Below, one piece after another: positions 36,712 through 48,300 of a DNA stretch of 64,000 nt (its first letter is position 1; every line of letters starts with the position of its first letter). The position numbers were made by a program, and so were the translations under genes. The stretch comes from Lophius americanus (taxonomy: Eukaryota > Chordata > Actinopteri > Lophiiformes > Lophiidae). The stretch lies in NCBI GenBank assembly GCA_037951165.1, contig JBBDHG010000110.1, positions 693,501-757,500 of the forward strand, read 5' to 3'. The notes beneath the pieces are model-generated. The model searched no databases, had not been told where the DNA came from, and saw only the letters and a list, made by a program, of their open reading frames with translations.

Positions 36712-37429
36712 TATGCAGAAGACCAAAGGGGATTAAAAAGGAGTTTGTCACTTATCTCCCTTTTATGTCAACGGAAAATCCCAAGGGAACCAACTTGAGG
36801 TAATTTCGTCAAATTCTGTACAAATTCCCGAAGATCTTTTTAACACAACTGAGACTGAAGACAAAAAATTCAAACAAATATGTAACAGGATGAAATGAAT
36901 GAATAAATGAATGATAAAAGGTTAAAGGTAAACTTTACTTGACATCACAATCTTCTGTAAAAATGCTTCTTTGTCATGAGGAACATGAAGGTAGATTGTG
37001 ACCATAATTCCCCTCACGTCAGATCGTGAATTACAAACGCTAATCACGTGTGCCCAATTTAAAACTCTGATACATATTCGGTGCTGCTGGGTTGAAAATT
37101 TGGGTGAAACTTCAATGTTTTATATTGAATAAATCATTTATGTTTCATCAGAATCAGCTTCATTGACAAATTAGAGAAGGAGTTTGAATCTTTTTGTCTG
37201 TTTCTCTGGATAACTTAAAATACGTGTATTCCACGAAATGAGGTACTGTGTCTAATGTTCCTCATGGACATTAGACGTCACTCAACTCGTCTAATGTCCA
37301 TGAGGAAACGACACTAGGGCAGTGTTGTTGGTGGACTCTGGATATTTCAAGCAGTGTTCACATTCCAAAACAGAGGGTGCAGCACAGGCGCTTTTGAAAT
37401 GTATTTCTCTTCGGCAGGTGGATTTACAA
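36712..37429. other. No gene recognised; perfect hairpin inside
   Basis: AT-rich. The notable feature is the 20-bp hairpin at 37258-37307, listed separately. Confidence 0.45.
37258..37307. repeat. Perfect 20-bp inverted repeat
   Basis: Arms TTCCTCATGGACATTAGACG (37258-37277) and its exact complement (37288-37307) around TCACTCAACT. This is the longest perfect hairpin in the window. Confidence 0.93.
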
Positions 37430-38040
37430 GGGACACTTTTCTCCTTTCCGAATTAAACCTTTCCGAATTGCAATGTCGGTCGCCTGTTTACATGACCTGT
37501 GATCTTTACCAACTCATGGTTCACATGCATCGCGACATCTAATCGGAAACGCTTTCAGACATGCGCGGAGGATCCACACTCCTGTTCATGTGGATCGTCG
37601 ATCGATCGTCGGAAAGGCCAACATCCGCCCAGAAGAAGAATACGACAAAGAGGGCATGGGTGGAAGTGACTTTTCCACCATCTAACCGTCAAAAAATGTT
37701 AAAACATTTCATAGCTGCAAAAAAAAATCACTCTCTGATGCAGACCGGTACTACTTTTGAGTCGCCATATCCACTCAGCCGGAGACTTACGTCACGGCGC
37801 TGGGCATGTGCAAGTCCAGCTCAAACAGAAAGCTTTCCGAAACAGCGCTTACATGCAGCGACTGGCTATCGGAAAGGCTTTCCGAAAGGATTTAGACTAC
37901 CTCCTTGCAAAGGAATGAAATCTAAGTCGGAAAGATTCTTTCCACTCTGTAATTTTTTTTTTTACATGCAGCATTTTCCTTCCAATCAGACGTCTTTTCC
38001 GAATCTATTCGGGATTAGGTCTACTGGTGTGACAGAAAGG
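37430..38040. mobile_element. Possible MITE rich in TTTCCGA and TTTACATG motifs
   Basis: TTTCCGAA/T recurs at both edges and inside (37439, 37460, 37836, 37872, 37883, 37997), with TTTACATG near 37487 and 37961. A 164-codon open frame (37561-38055) lies within but shows no domain, and its Phe-Pro repeats follow the motif. I read this as a non-coding element, with low certainty. Confidence 0.4.
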
Positions 38041-39025
38041 GGGCTGGAATATTAGTTTGGTGAATTTCAACCAGCGATACACAAAATAAAATATAAATTC
38101 AAGTACAGAGTAAATAATATTAGTTTTAAATGATTGGTGAATGAATAAAATCGCATTTCTCAATTATGTATCCGTCATCTTGGGTTTTCCTGTACGTCCT
38201 CATTAAACCCGTGAATATGTGCTGAAAGGTAAAAAAAACAAAAAACAGACATTAAAACAATAACTAATATAAGATAGAAAAAGGAAAAATAAAACAACAT
38301 AGGTTAAAAGTTTAAAGGTTTAAAGTTTGGTTTAAACTCCTATTTGTTGTTTGGACTTGTTATTAACAGGGATCAGAAGAGTTTTGTCCTGATGTGATCT
38401 CGATGCTCGCTGGAGGAAGTGGTGGAGAAGATCTACAGACCTCTTTCTCTGCTCAAGTACGACTTCCTAATCTACGTTTCATCTGCAGCGGGAGTTCTTT
38501 TAAAATAGAATTGGTTTGGTTTGTTGATTTAATCATTCCCTGCAGCTCAGTGGAGAAAAAACTCCGGTGTAAAAAGTAATCAGACGTCATACTGGATGGA
38601 AATTAAACATATACGGTTTGAAAAATACTTTGATAAAGATAAAAGTGAAGTAAATGTACACATAAGTTCTACATTTACATTATGTATGTATTATTTGTTT
38701 CTTTATGTGTTCTGTGTACTTTTCATGTTCAGTTGTTGTTTTTATCATGTGCTCCTGACTGTTAATCAAGTTTCCCATCAGGAATGATCAATAACTGAGT
38801 TACTGACGGTTGGATCTCCTACATGCGGGAAATATCCAGATGTGTGGACGTGAAAATCAAAGCAGAGTTTGAATTTCTCTCTACATTTGTCTGTCATCGT
38901 CTATCTCAACTATTTCTGTCTCTTGTTGTATTTCTTATATTTGTATTTTCAGGGAATGTTTAGAAATGGCAATATTTTCTTAATCATATAAGTGATGCGG
39001 TCTGTAATAGCAAATTGCAGCACAC

Positions 39026-39067
<42 letters not shown>

Positions 39068-40694
39068 CGTGTGGTTGTGTGTGTAGTGATCTAAGATTCT
39101 TCAGTATCTGTTTTGGTTGCTGGGTCGAGTCCCTGCCTTTCCTCCTCACGTCTCTTTTCCATGCGACATACAAATGACTGGAATGACAAATTGGCAACCT
39201 ATTGGTCATATCTTTCCTCATTTTAAGCTAAAACTACATTTTAAAGCAGAACAATATCAAAATATTGTTCTGCAAAAATACGTTAAAAGAAGAGAAACAT
39301 AAAATTGGCTCACATTGGATTAGAGTTGGACCGGAACTTCATGAGGATTGCATGTTCCCGTTTTGCGTAATGACACCCGCATTTGTTTAGTTCTACGATC
39401 CGAGCTTTAGTGCGATGTCTCCTGGAAGGCAAAATCATATATTTAGCTTTTTCTCCATGCACAGCGTTATGCGAAATGGAGTCATCACACCACAAAGTGT
39501 GACTGTGCTACGGGAGGGAAAATGATTCTCAGACAGCAAAAGGGAATTAAGTCTCGAATCTTCCTGTGCTGCAACCTTGGGAGATTCTCTTCCGAAGCCT
39601 CGCGTCAGCTCTGACGGAACGTTAGTAAGCGTTTTAGCACAGACCCAGAACATAACTTCTGTGCCCATGCAGAAAAACCCACGAGCTCGCGCGAGCGTGC
39701 GGGAGGTGCATTAACAGAAAGGAGTTTGCAATTATAAAAAATGTTGCCGTTCAGAGAGAACGGAGGTCACGGATATTTTAACGTGAAGTGGTTGAATTTT
39801 CTGCATGTGTCTTGCATTGAGTGTTTTCATGTATTATTATTATTATTATTATTATTAAGTGTTCAGTGAGGTTCAGGCTGACATCTTAACGGACTCCAGC
39901 GATGTTATATGTTGATTTATGGTACACTTTGTCTGGCGGAGAAACACTGAAGTTTAATTCGGAACCTACTGCTCCGGTGTGCGTAACGGCCAAAAGTGGA
40001 ACATTGAAAGAAGTGAAGATAAATATGTGAAGATTGAATCCAAAATAAAAATATACAACACGAGCACCGAGACCCAGAGTGACTTTATGAATGAAATGAA
40101 TTGAACCTCAGATCAATACGCTAGCAGACTCCCCTATTACTGCTCATCTTTATGGAAGGCGTATCGACATACAGGGATGGACACCATCTTGTTTCTTCAG
40201 ACAAACTTTCCAATAAAAACAAACGAAACGAAATGTAACTTTAAAAGGATGATTGTAATAAAGCAGGCAAAAAGTATTCAGCCCCCTAAACTAAGTTGTG
40301 TGTGTAATGATGTGTCTCTTTAAACTATTGCATTGAAACACCTTTGATAACAGGGCTGTTTACACAACGACGTTTTTTACATTGAACGACAAACTTTTTT
40401 AGCGGTTCTTTGTTCACACAACAACTGTGTTTTTAGCGCCTGAAAATGCTAATATTGGAAAACAGCTTCCAGAGTGTAGGCTTACAAAAAACAACTCTTG
40501 TGAATATGACGATGTCGCAGCCCATCTTCGCTCATAGCTGTTACGATTTCAAAATACGTTTTACTTTATCGAATGAGATATTCATTTAACAAATTAATCT
40601 TCTTCAGCCTTGGATCGTCTTTCCACAGGTTGGTTAAAAGTTGCGTTCAGATGGCTTTAAGGAGATTTTATTGCCAAAAGAACCCCTCTATAAG
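38041..40694. other. No gene recognised; microsatellites and a hairpin
   Basis: (TG)n at about 39030-39080 and (TTA)n at 39831-39857. Otherwise unique-looking. 39300-39740 is more GC-rich and repeat-free. No splice-bounded coding segment recognised. Confidence 0.45.
39246..39273. repeat. Perfect 12-bp inverted repeat
   Basis: GCAGAACAATAT (39246-39257), CAAA, ATATTGTTCTGC (39262-39273). Confidence 0.88.
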
Positions 40695-41215
40695 TGGTAG
40701 AACCCAAGGCAAGGCAAAACATCACACATGCCCTTCTCCCATGGTGCATCCTGGTACCATTTCTTTCCCTGACAAAGGAGCCGTCTACATGGTGTAAAAG
40801 TTATCTGACTTATTGGATCAGGCCACGTTCTTCCATTGCTCCATGGTCCAGTTCTGATGCTGATGTGCTCCTAATAGATGCTTTCGGCAGAGGACAGGGA
40901 TTAGCAAGGGAACTCTGAACGGACTGTTCTAACTTCTTTCTGTCGGAACCAGCATTAACTTGTCCAGCAGGGTGCTACAGTAGCTCTTCTGTGGGATCCG
41001 ACAACATAGACTTGCATTTGTTCCCCTCTTCTTTAAATCACTTTGTTAGGTACTAACCACTGCAGACTGGGAACTTGGTAATTTTTCTGCTCTTCCGACG
41101 CATCAAAATGTTTCGTCTTATAACCCGCTCACTGACAGGTACCATTGTAAGGAGATAATCACTGTTATTCTGACTACACCAGTCAGCGGTTATAATGTTA
41201 TGGCTAAAGGATATG
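40695..41215 (-). pseudogene. Tc1-like transposon, 5' half, degenerate
   Basis: The reversed sequence starts with GCCATAACATTATAACCGC, then GGTGTAGTCAGAATAACAG, TGATTATCTCCTTACAATGG, GTGGTTAGTACCTAACAAAG, CCCACAGAAGAGCTACTGTAGCA, GAACTGGACCATGGAGCAATGG and CCAGGATGCACCATGGGAGAAGG, in the order of the fish Tc1 transposase gene. It has stops and deletions and stops before the DDE domain's second half. It is the reciprocal of the 19.6-20.4 kb copy, which lacks the 5' end. Confidence 0.75.
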
Positions 41216-43879
41216 TGTCTCCTATAGCAATGGTTCTATACATATACCACTTTATGGGTACTTTAGGCTATTTATTTATCCTTTCGACAGTACGTGAGAT
41301 TATTTTAACAACTCCTTAGTTAAGTTAAAAATAAAAAGTCTGGGCAACCAAATGTTGCCCATTGGAATTGCCAAACTATAAATAACATTATTATTAACTG
41401 TGAGTGTGACATTGAATGACAGCGCAATCGTAGTAGACGTTCAGCTGAGACAAGGAGAAATAAATAAAATTGAATGGTAAAACTGAGCCAACAAAAATCC
41501 ACCACTTAATCAGTTGAGTTACATTTACAATGACATTTAATTCTTATTGCAGGACCACAAAAAAATTACTTTTGTCACAAATTAAGTGATGGATTGTAAA
41601 GATTTTGTTCAGTAAGAAGTTGGTCATTTGTTTCTACAAAAAATGTTGGTTCTGATCTGGGGATACTTGGCTGAATAAAGTATTCAAAAGGGGCTTGATA
41701 GTGAAAATAGAACCAATGTCCTACGGTTTGAACAGGAAGTGAAAGTGTCTTTGGTCTAGTGTGTTTGTAGCTCCTCTGATAGCTCATATCAGTCTAAGCC
41801 TTAGTGGGTGTGTTTGTAAATATCCCAAACATATTATTACTCATACAAAACATTCTTCGCCGTTGTCAAGCCACTAAGTACAAAATGGTGAATTGCCGAT
41901 CCGAAGACAGATAATTGCCACTCAAGCTAGAAATTTGGCAAGCGCCTTCCCCACGAGACCCAGATGAAATGGTGCTACCACCCCCGAAACTGTCATTCTT
42001 AATGAAATGGTAATTACAAACCCAGCGGAACAGCTGAGGGGCCTGCCGAGGCCCATGGAGCCCAACAACCAGAATAAACCTGCTCCAACAACCTGCAGAG
42101 AGGAGGGAGGGAGGGAGGCAGGAGGGAGGAGGGAGGAGGGGCGGGGGTGGAGAAATACGACAGAACGTAGGAGAAAGGTTCAGGTAGGCTTGAAATTTAT
42201 TTCAATTGAGAAATGTAAAACACATTCCAGGTTGGAGTGTGCTGTACGCTGGGACCCTCATCAATAACGCCGGCTGTGTGGAAGGCGGGAGGGGAGGTTG
42301 GTTAAAAGCGCCCACACAGACTGGGTAATTGATTGCTTTGTAAGTGAACATGTCTTTAACCTTTGGGAGGTCAGGCCCAGTCGGACACCATCAGTCCTGC
42401 CTGGGGTTGAACCGCTTCCAGCCGTTTGTCTTCCACTGCTCCCTCGTCTCAGGGCCGATTTGTCAAGCATGAGATGTTTTGGGTGTTTAGATTACAGGCG
42501 AGATGTGAAAACAAAGGCAAAATGCCACACCAAACACGAGGCCTGAGCCTGGATTTCCCACTGATCTGCATGCCGGGCAGCCGTCCAGCTACCTGGGGTG
42601 CTGAAACAGAAACGGGGGAGGTAAGGAGGGAGGACGTTGCTGAAACAGAGCCACAATGAAACACAGCCATTGTGGAGCTTGAACCGGCGCCAGAATGGAG
42701 GGTAAACATGCGCCAACATGAGGATTGAACGACAGCCAGAAAGGTGACATGAGATAGAGCCGGAATAGCGCCTTGAGATGCCGCCAAAATGGCAGCCAGA
42801 GACTCAGGGGATAGGAGACAACTCTGGTCGCTTCACGGCAGCACTCTTCATCACTGGAGACCTGAAGGTGTCCCTCTGCCACCCTCCTCGCTACTTAGGC
42901 CCGTCTGTCTGTCAGGCTGCTGGAGAGCGGCTAAAGATGATTTATCTCCTAGATTATCAGAGCTGGGAGCTCCGCCGTCGCTCACACTCTGCCCCGCAGA
43001 GACATGTCCAGCACCTTCTAGGACCCAAAGACTGACACCTCATTCTCTCTTATGAGGAATGAGCCGTTTACGCAGTTTAACACATGGCGACGGGAGAAAG
43101 TCACACCTTGTTCCTTGCGTGGAGTACGGCTGTTTCCTCAACACCGTTCAGGAGACGCGGCCCGTTCTTGCCAGTTTGTGTCGGCGTGTTTTTATTATGT
43201 ATGAAGAAGAGGTTGTGTGCACATTCAGGAGTTTGAGTGGAAAAGCTGGATGCTGTGAGCGCCTGCCACTTCCATCTTCTCTTCTATTATCATAAAAAGT
43301 GATGTACCTGCCACTTCCTTCCTCCGCCGAGGTGTGTCTCCATGTGTTGTGTTCTCCTGTTGTTAGATCTGACAACCACTTACAAAGACTCAGGGTGGAA
43401 AAATACTCTCAACATCCAGATCCACTCCTCACTGACAGACACACCAGCTGGGAGAAGATACACTCCTTTCTTACCTCACTCTCCTCTCCCAGGATTTAAG
43501 CAGGCATCAAGCGTGCTTCTCCTCCATTGTCTGAGGCGGAGTGAATTCTCATCTCTGGTGTTCTGGTTGGATGTCCGATCATTACATTTGGGCCAGAGGA
43601 CACCAGTTACATTTTTCATATCAGAGGATTAAATGTGGATAATCCCCTGACATGAACTGAGTGAGGAGAAGGATGGAGGAATGGGTTCTGTCACGTTTCA
43701 TTTCTTATACACATCAGTGTGATGTCTTTGTGGTGCCTCCTGCTATTATGGGATATTTTCTTTATTTCCAAGGCTACAGCTTGGATTCTAGCTCCTTCTG
43801 GGAGTGGGTATTCTTTCCGGAGCAGACCTCAGATATTCAATAGCATTTTTACAGTGAGATGTATTTTTCACCATGACAT
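41216..43879. other. No gene recognised; GC-richer block with G-tract
   Basis: 41990-43640 is GC-richer with many overlapping short open frames on both strands, none with a recognised domain or paired splice sites. It could hold regulatory sequence. Confidence 0.4.
42101..42150 (+). repeat. GGGA-rich purine tract, G-quadruplex candidate
   Basis: Seven runs of at least three G between 42105 and 42147 with 1- to 8-base spacers. All-purine except for three pyrimidine interruptions. Confidence 0.82.
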
Positions 43880-44018
43880 GGATGGGTTGTTCGGTGCGGC
43901 ATCAGCGGTTATGCTTGTGTTGTGTCGGCCCGTGGTTGTGAGGAGAGATCCAAGTCCTACGGCAAAGCTCTCAGTTCTCCGGTCCATCTATGCCCCAAAC
44001 CTCACCTTCAATCACGAA
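43880..44018 (+). pseudogene. Rex3 reverse transcriptase fragment, upstream of L2 insertion
   Basis: The frame reads GAASAVMLVLCRPVVVRR, then TAKLSVLRSIYAPNLTFNHE. This is the Rex3 segment A-V-M-x-L-L-C-R-S-V-V-V-K, AKLSIYRSIYVP-LTYGHE. It ends at HE, exactly where L2 sequence begins in the same frame. Confidence 0.8.
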
Positions 44019-44543
44019 AAGATAAAGGTGTGGATGAAAAACCACTCCCTAGTTGAACAGCTCCAAAACCGAAGCAATTTTAATTGGCAACCCACATCAG
44101 ACCAAGTCTTCCTCCATAACCAGTATTACCTTCTCTGGTCACGACATTCCCCTCTCTTCATCAGTCATCAACCTTGGCGTAAGATTCGACCCTCAACTCA
44201 CTTTTGAATCCCACATCAAACACATCGGCAAGATCTCCTTCATCATCTCAGAAATATTTCCAAACTCCGTTCTTCACTAACCTTGATTGATGCTGAAAGC
44301 TGGTCCACGCGTTCGTCTCCTCCAGACTGGATTACTGTAACGCACTTCTCATCGGGATCCCTGATAAAAGTCTTCAAAGACTTCAGTATGTTCAAAACAG
44401 TGCTGCAAGGATCCTGATGAGAGTTTGTAAACACGAACACATCACCTCCATTCTTCATTCCCTTCATTGGCTTCACATCTCCACCAGGATTGATGATAAG
44501 ATCTCTCTCCTCACTCACCAGTGAGTCCGTGGCAACGCACCCC
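44019..44543 (+). pseudogene. L2-clade LINE fragment inside Rex3
   Basis: Close nucleotide relative of the L2 at 22.88-23.41 kb, with the same order: IKVWMK, NSSKTEAILIGNP, SSVINLGVRFDPQLTFESHIK, then [14 protein letters not shown] and SLHW in other frames. Several single-base indels break the frame (near 44255, 44300). It stops at GGCAACGCACCCC, well short of the L2 3' end, so it is truncated at both ends. Confidence 0.85.
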
Positions 44544-44568
44544 ATCTCTAAGGCTCAGCCTTAGAGAT
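44544..44568. repeat. Perfect 12-bp fold-back at the L2/Rex3 junction
   Basis: ATCTCTAAGGCT (44544-44555), C, AGCCTTAGAGAT (44557-44568). The right arm belongs to Rex3 coding sequence (Leu-Ser-Leu-Arg-Asp). The left arm is an inverted copy that fits neither element. Confidence 0.9.
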
Positions 44569-44830
44569 CAGGTGAGGAGCTCAGACATCAGGAGGGAACT
44601 TTGAATCGAGCCGCTACTTCTTCATGTCAAAAGGAACCAGTTGAGGTGGTTCAGGCATCTGATCAGAATTCCTCCTTGATGCCTCCAGAGGGAGGGACTA
44701 TATATCTCATACGGAGAGTGTTGCTGTGAGAGGGACATCTGAAATACCCTCTTAGCCTGCAGCCAGCCCAAACCCGATCCCAGATGAAGACAATGGAATG
44801 AAATGGAATTTCTTCACAAATCTTTCTGCA
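44557..44830 (+). pseudogene. Rex3 3' coding end, downstream of L2 insertion
   Basis: The frame reads LSLRDQVRSSDIRREL, stop, IEPLLLHVKRNQLRWFRHLIRIPP, stop. This matches the Rex3 end (LRDRVRSSDIREEL-R-x-EPLLLHVERSQLRWFGHLVRMPP). Two stops and later frame loss make it dead. Compared with intact Rex3, about 27 codons between the two halves are missing. Confidence 0.82.
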
Positions 44831-46987
44831 AACAACAACCAAGTACTGAATACTGTGGTATTGTTTGGCTTTTTTATGAAATTTTAGCATCAATTTATTT
44901 TTTAATTAACGTTTAGAGTCCTCATGTGAGGCTTTTGTCTCAGAAGTGGGTTTCTGGGCCCAAACTGTGAATTACTTGTTTCACAAAACTTGAAACGTAT
45001 ATGAAAAAACATTTTATTTTGAAAAAGTAACATCTTCACAGAGATTCAAACAAGAATTGCAAATTGCAATTTAATGATTTTACATCCACAAGTCTTAAAA
45101 CTTTAAATCCGTCTTCTGCAACTTACATGAAGAAGGGGAAGTGGACATTTCATGCTTTTATTTTATGTTGACGAACTAACCAAGGAGTAGATTTTCTTTT
45201 TCGATGTCAGTTCTTGAGGATAGGACTGCTGAATGTCAGTAAGAACATAGGCTTAATCCCTGGAGGTGTGTGCCGAGATTCTGTTTCCAGTTCATTATTT
45301 CTTGGTATATTTTGTATTCTGGGTTCTGGTATTTTACATTGAAGGTCTGTTGTCATAGTTCTGTACTTTTTCATGCTGACATTTGGAGGAGGCGTGTTTC
45401 ATTCTCCCTCTTTGTGTCTCCAGCGTGGATCTCCTCTGATTGTCTATCATGTTCTTCTGTCTTCTCCTGTCAGCCGTGTCTCGTGACTCTGTCTATTTAA
45501 GGCTCTGGTTCTGTCTGCTGTACCAGTTCGACGTTGTTGCTTGTGTCACACGTCTCAGCCGCTCTTCTCGTCTAGTTTATTCTCCTCGTCTAAGTTTGAC
45601 TGTATGACTACAGCTTGGTTTGATTCTGAACACTGCCTGATTATTAAGAGTTCGCCCTGGCTTTCCCTGTTTCGACTGCTTTCTTGATTTATTTTTTTTT
45701 GATCTACGGGTCGTTACACATTCAATTACTATGGTATGTTTCACAGTCTTCCCCAGTTATTAAAAACACAGTTTGTCTTCTGCCAGCTCCAGACTAGAGG
45801 CAACTACATCAGATTTTTCCTCTCAATAGAAGTGTTCCAACTGCTTTGTTGAATTGACCAGGTTTCACGCTGGGTGTCCATCCTGATGCAATCCTCTCCA
45901 TTTATCTAGGTATGGGACTCAACCAAAAGACCACTGGAGTGTTTACCCCCAATGGCTGGCTGAGGCTTCTAAAATACACGAAAAACCATTAAAATCAGGA
46001 ATTATCTCACAAACAAATGAATAATTCTAGAAACAAAGAAGCAGCGGTTTTTCGTAAGATACTTTACCGGAAAGCTGCTAAGTTTAGGGCAAATTAGTCC
46101 AATAATTAGTCCATTTTAATGAAAGAAAATAAAACAACTGCCTTTAAGATAAAAAAAAATCTAACTTTTACTTTTGTCCTCTGTCTTATCACATGCATGT
46201 AACATTGGGTTTTTCTTAAACAGATAACTCAAATTGTTATTTAGCCTGGCTTTGAACAATTTTCATAAAGATTATACAAATATCCTAAAAATGTCCAAAT
46301 TATTACAAATTAAGGGTGTTTAACAGCTTTGATTTCACGTTGCTCAGTTTCTTTACATGACACATGGTCTTGTTGAAATTTCATAGAAATTACTTACAAA
46401 ATGAAAGGACCTCAAAACAAGAGTTTTGTTTTAGTAGAGAGAATTCTCTACTTTCACCTCAGACTTTCAAAGACCTCCTACTCATTTCCCTCGCATAATA
46501 TTTGAAAGGATGAAATGAATGTAAGAGACGCACAAAAGTGGGAAGAGGGTGATGGAACTTATTACTACCTGAGGGTTCCTGGTCCATCAGAAAGTCCTGA
46601 CCAGCAACACTGATGGTATATGATGGTATGTTCTGTCACTGAGGACACTGACGAAGCTGCAGTGTAAATGAGTTTGAAGTCATCACACATGCCCACGACA
46701 AAATTGGACGCTCAGTAGCCCCTGTGACATTAGCTGCCTCAGAAGAAAGAGGAATTTAAAACCTGTCGGATGGAGTCAGTAATGACTTGTGTCGGAAAGA
46801 ATCTCTCTTTGAGTGCCGTGATGTTGTTTGGACGATATGTGGAGATCCCTTTGATTTGTTTCTACTTGGTCTGTCTGTGAATCGACTGAAGATCAATATT
46901 CTTGCAGCAAATATAAATGAATATGTAGTTCACAGGGTGTGTTTGTTTTTGCTTTTATGCATTCCGGAACGCAATTTCGATTTCAAG

Positions 46988-46991
<4 letters not shown>
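44831..46991. other. No gene recognised; two possible old repeats
   Basis: 45270-45720 is T/C-rich with CTATTTAAGGCTCTGG near 45493, in the style of a fish LTR or promoter. 45845-45990 (GCTGGGTGTCCATCCTGATG, CCATTTATCTAGGTATGGGA) resembles a common fish repeat. Neither is certain. Confidence 0.4.

Positions 46992-47046
<55 letters not shown>
46992..47046. repeat. (TC)n microsatellite
   Basis: About 27 CT units, pure. Confidence 0.96.
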
Positions 47047-47053
<7 letters not shown>

Positions 47054-47864
47054 TCCTCTGGTGGGGTTCTAAGCCTGGTCTTGTCTCTCTGCTCCAGTCA
47101 GATAGCTTAATTAATTATCTAGACTTTCTGTTTTTTTGTCGATGAGCCAATTACCCCGTGACTGAGCTGTGGTCTATATGTGTTTTAGAAGAGAGAGGCA
47201 AAGTCAGAGTGTGTGCGCAGGAAAGTTTAAGCTACAACTAAAAAACAATGTTCCTAATTCAAAGAAAAGCTTTGTTAAGATTTAGTTTACCGTGAAAGGA
47301 AAGTATCCCCCTGGATATAAGTAACTGTTTGCTGAATGAGAGAAAGTGTGCGTGTTTGTGTCTGTGTGTAGAGTATGTGAGTGTGTCTAGTAATGAGCCT
47401 CTTATCTCCACTTCAAATGGTTTTCATGCCTACGCCCTGTTTACTTCAGATCTACAAAATTATTCAAAAGTTTTCAACTGAGCCTTCTACTCAAAAAAAA
47501 CAAATACTCAAGTAATGCCTTTTGCTAACCAGGCCTATGGGGGTGTATGCCCAAAAAGTGCCTAATCCCCTGCATTGTACGAGCAATCCCGCTGATTGAA
47601 CTCCATATTGTCCATACTGTATTGACTCCATCATCAACTTTTCTATGAAGTCAGCAGTCTGCTTTAAGATCAGATCCTATAGTGACACAATAATGAAGAT
47701 AAATAAAGTTATCTAGTTTTACCGAGCTCAGTAACAACACAAGACAGATTTACTTAAATTCGTATGAGCTAAATGTAGACACAACTGGACTCGAGGATGG
47801 GAAATAACAGAATAACAGGAAATAACTGTAATAACTGTAATAACTGTATTTTCCACATAAATTT
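47047..47864. other. No gene recognised
   Basis: Unique-looking AT-rich sequence. A triple TAACTG-TAA run lies near 47820-47850. Confidence 0.45.
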
Positions 47865-48300
47865 CCCCCCTAGTGGGTAAAACATGAATTGCTAGAGTCA
47901 ATGGGATATTTAGCAGGCAGATCTCTTTGAGTAGATTCATATGCACTAAATTTGGACTAAATCAGACGAGTGTTGCGGAAGTTATTGCCAAAAAACTGTG
48001 TATATCATAAAAAAGTCCCCACTAGGGAGTAAGATATGAATGATTACTGTAAAAATGTGACAAACGCCAATTAGATATTCTTGAGGCGATTCTTAAGAGG
48101 TCAATTTGAAACTGGACCAAAAAATGGACATTTTGGCTTGAATACTTGGAGAGGTAAAGCTTCTCTTACTGGTGGAAACATGCAACCGACCTTTCCCAAA
48201 AACAGTCCAGTTCTTCCTTGCACTAAGGTCCATGAATGTATAAAAATTAAAAAATCATCCATGAATTAGTTTTTGAGTTATCGCGTTAACATGAAGGATA
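47865..48300 (+). repeat. Family R repeat, copy 3
   Basis: Same orientation and block order as copy 1: CTAGTGGGTAAAACATGAAT; TTTGAGTAGATTCATATGCA plus CTAAATTTGGACTAAAT; CACTAGGGAGTAAGATATGAA; AAACAGTCCAGTTCTTCCTTG plus CACTAAGGT; GTTTTTGAGTTAT. Two sub-units about 150-160 bp apart. Confidence 0.68.
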
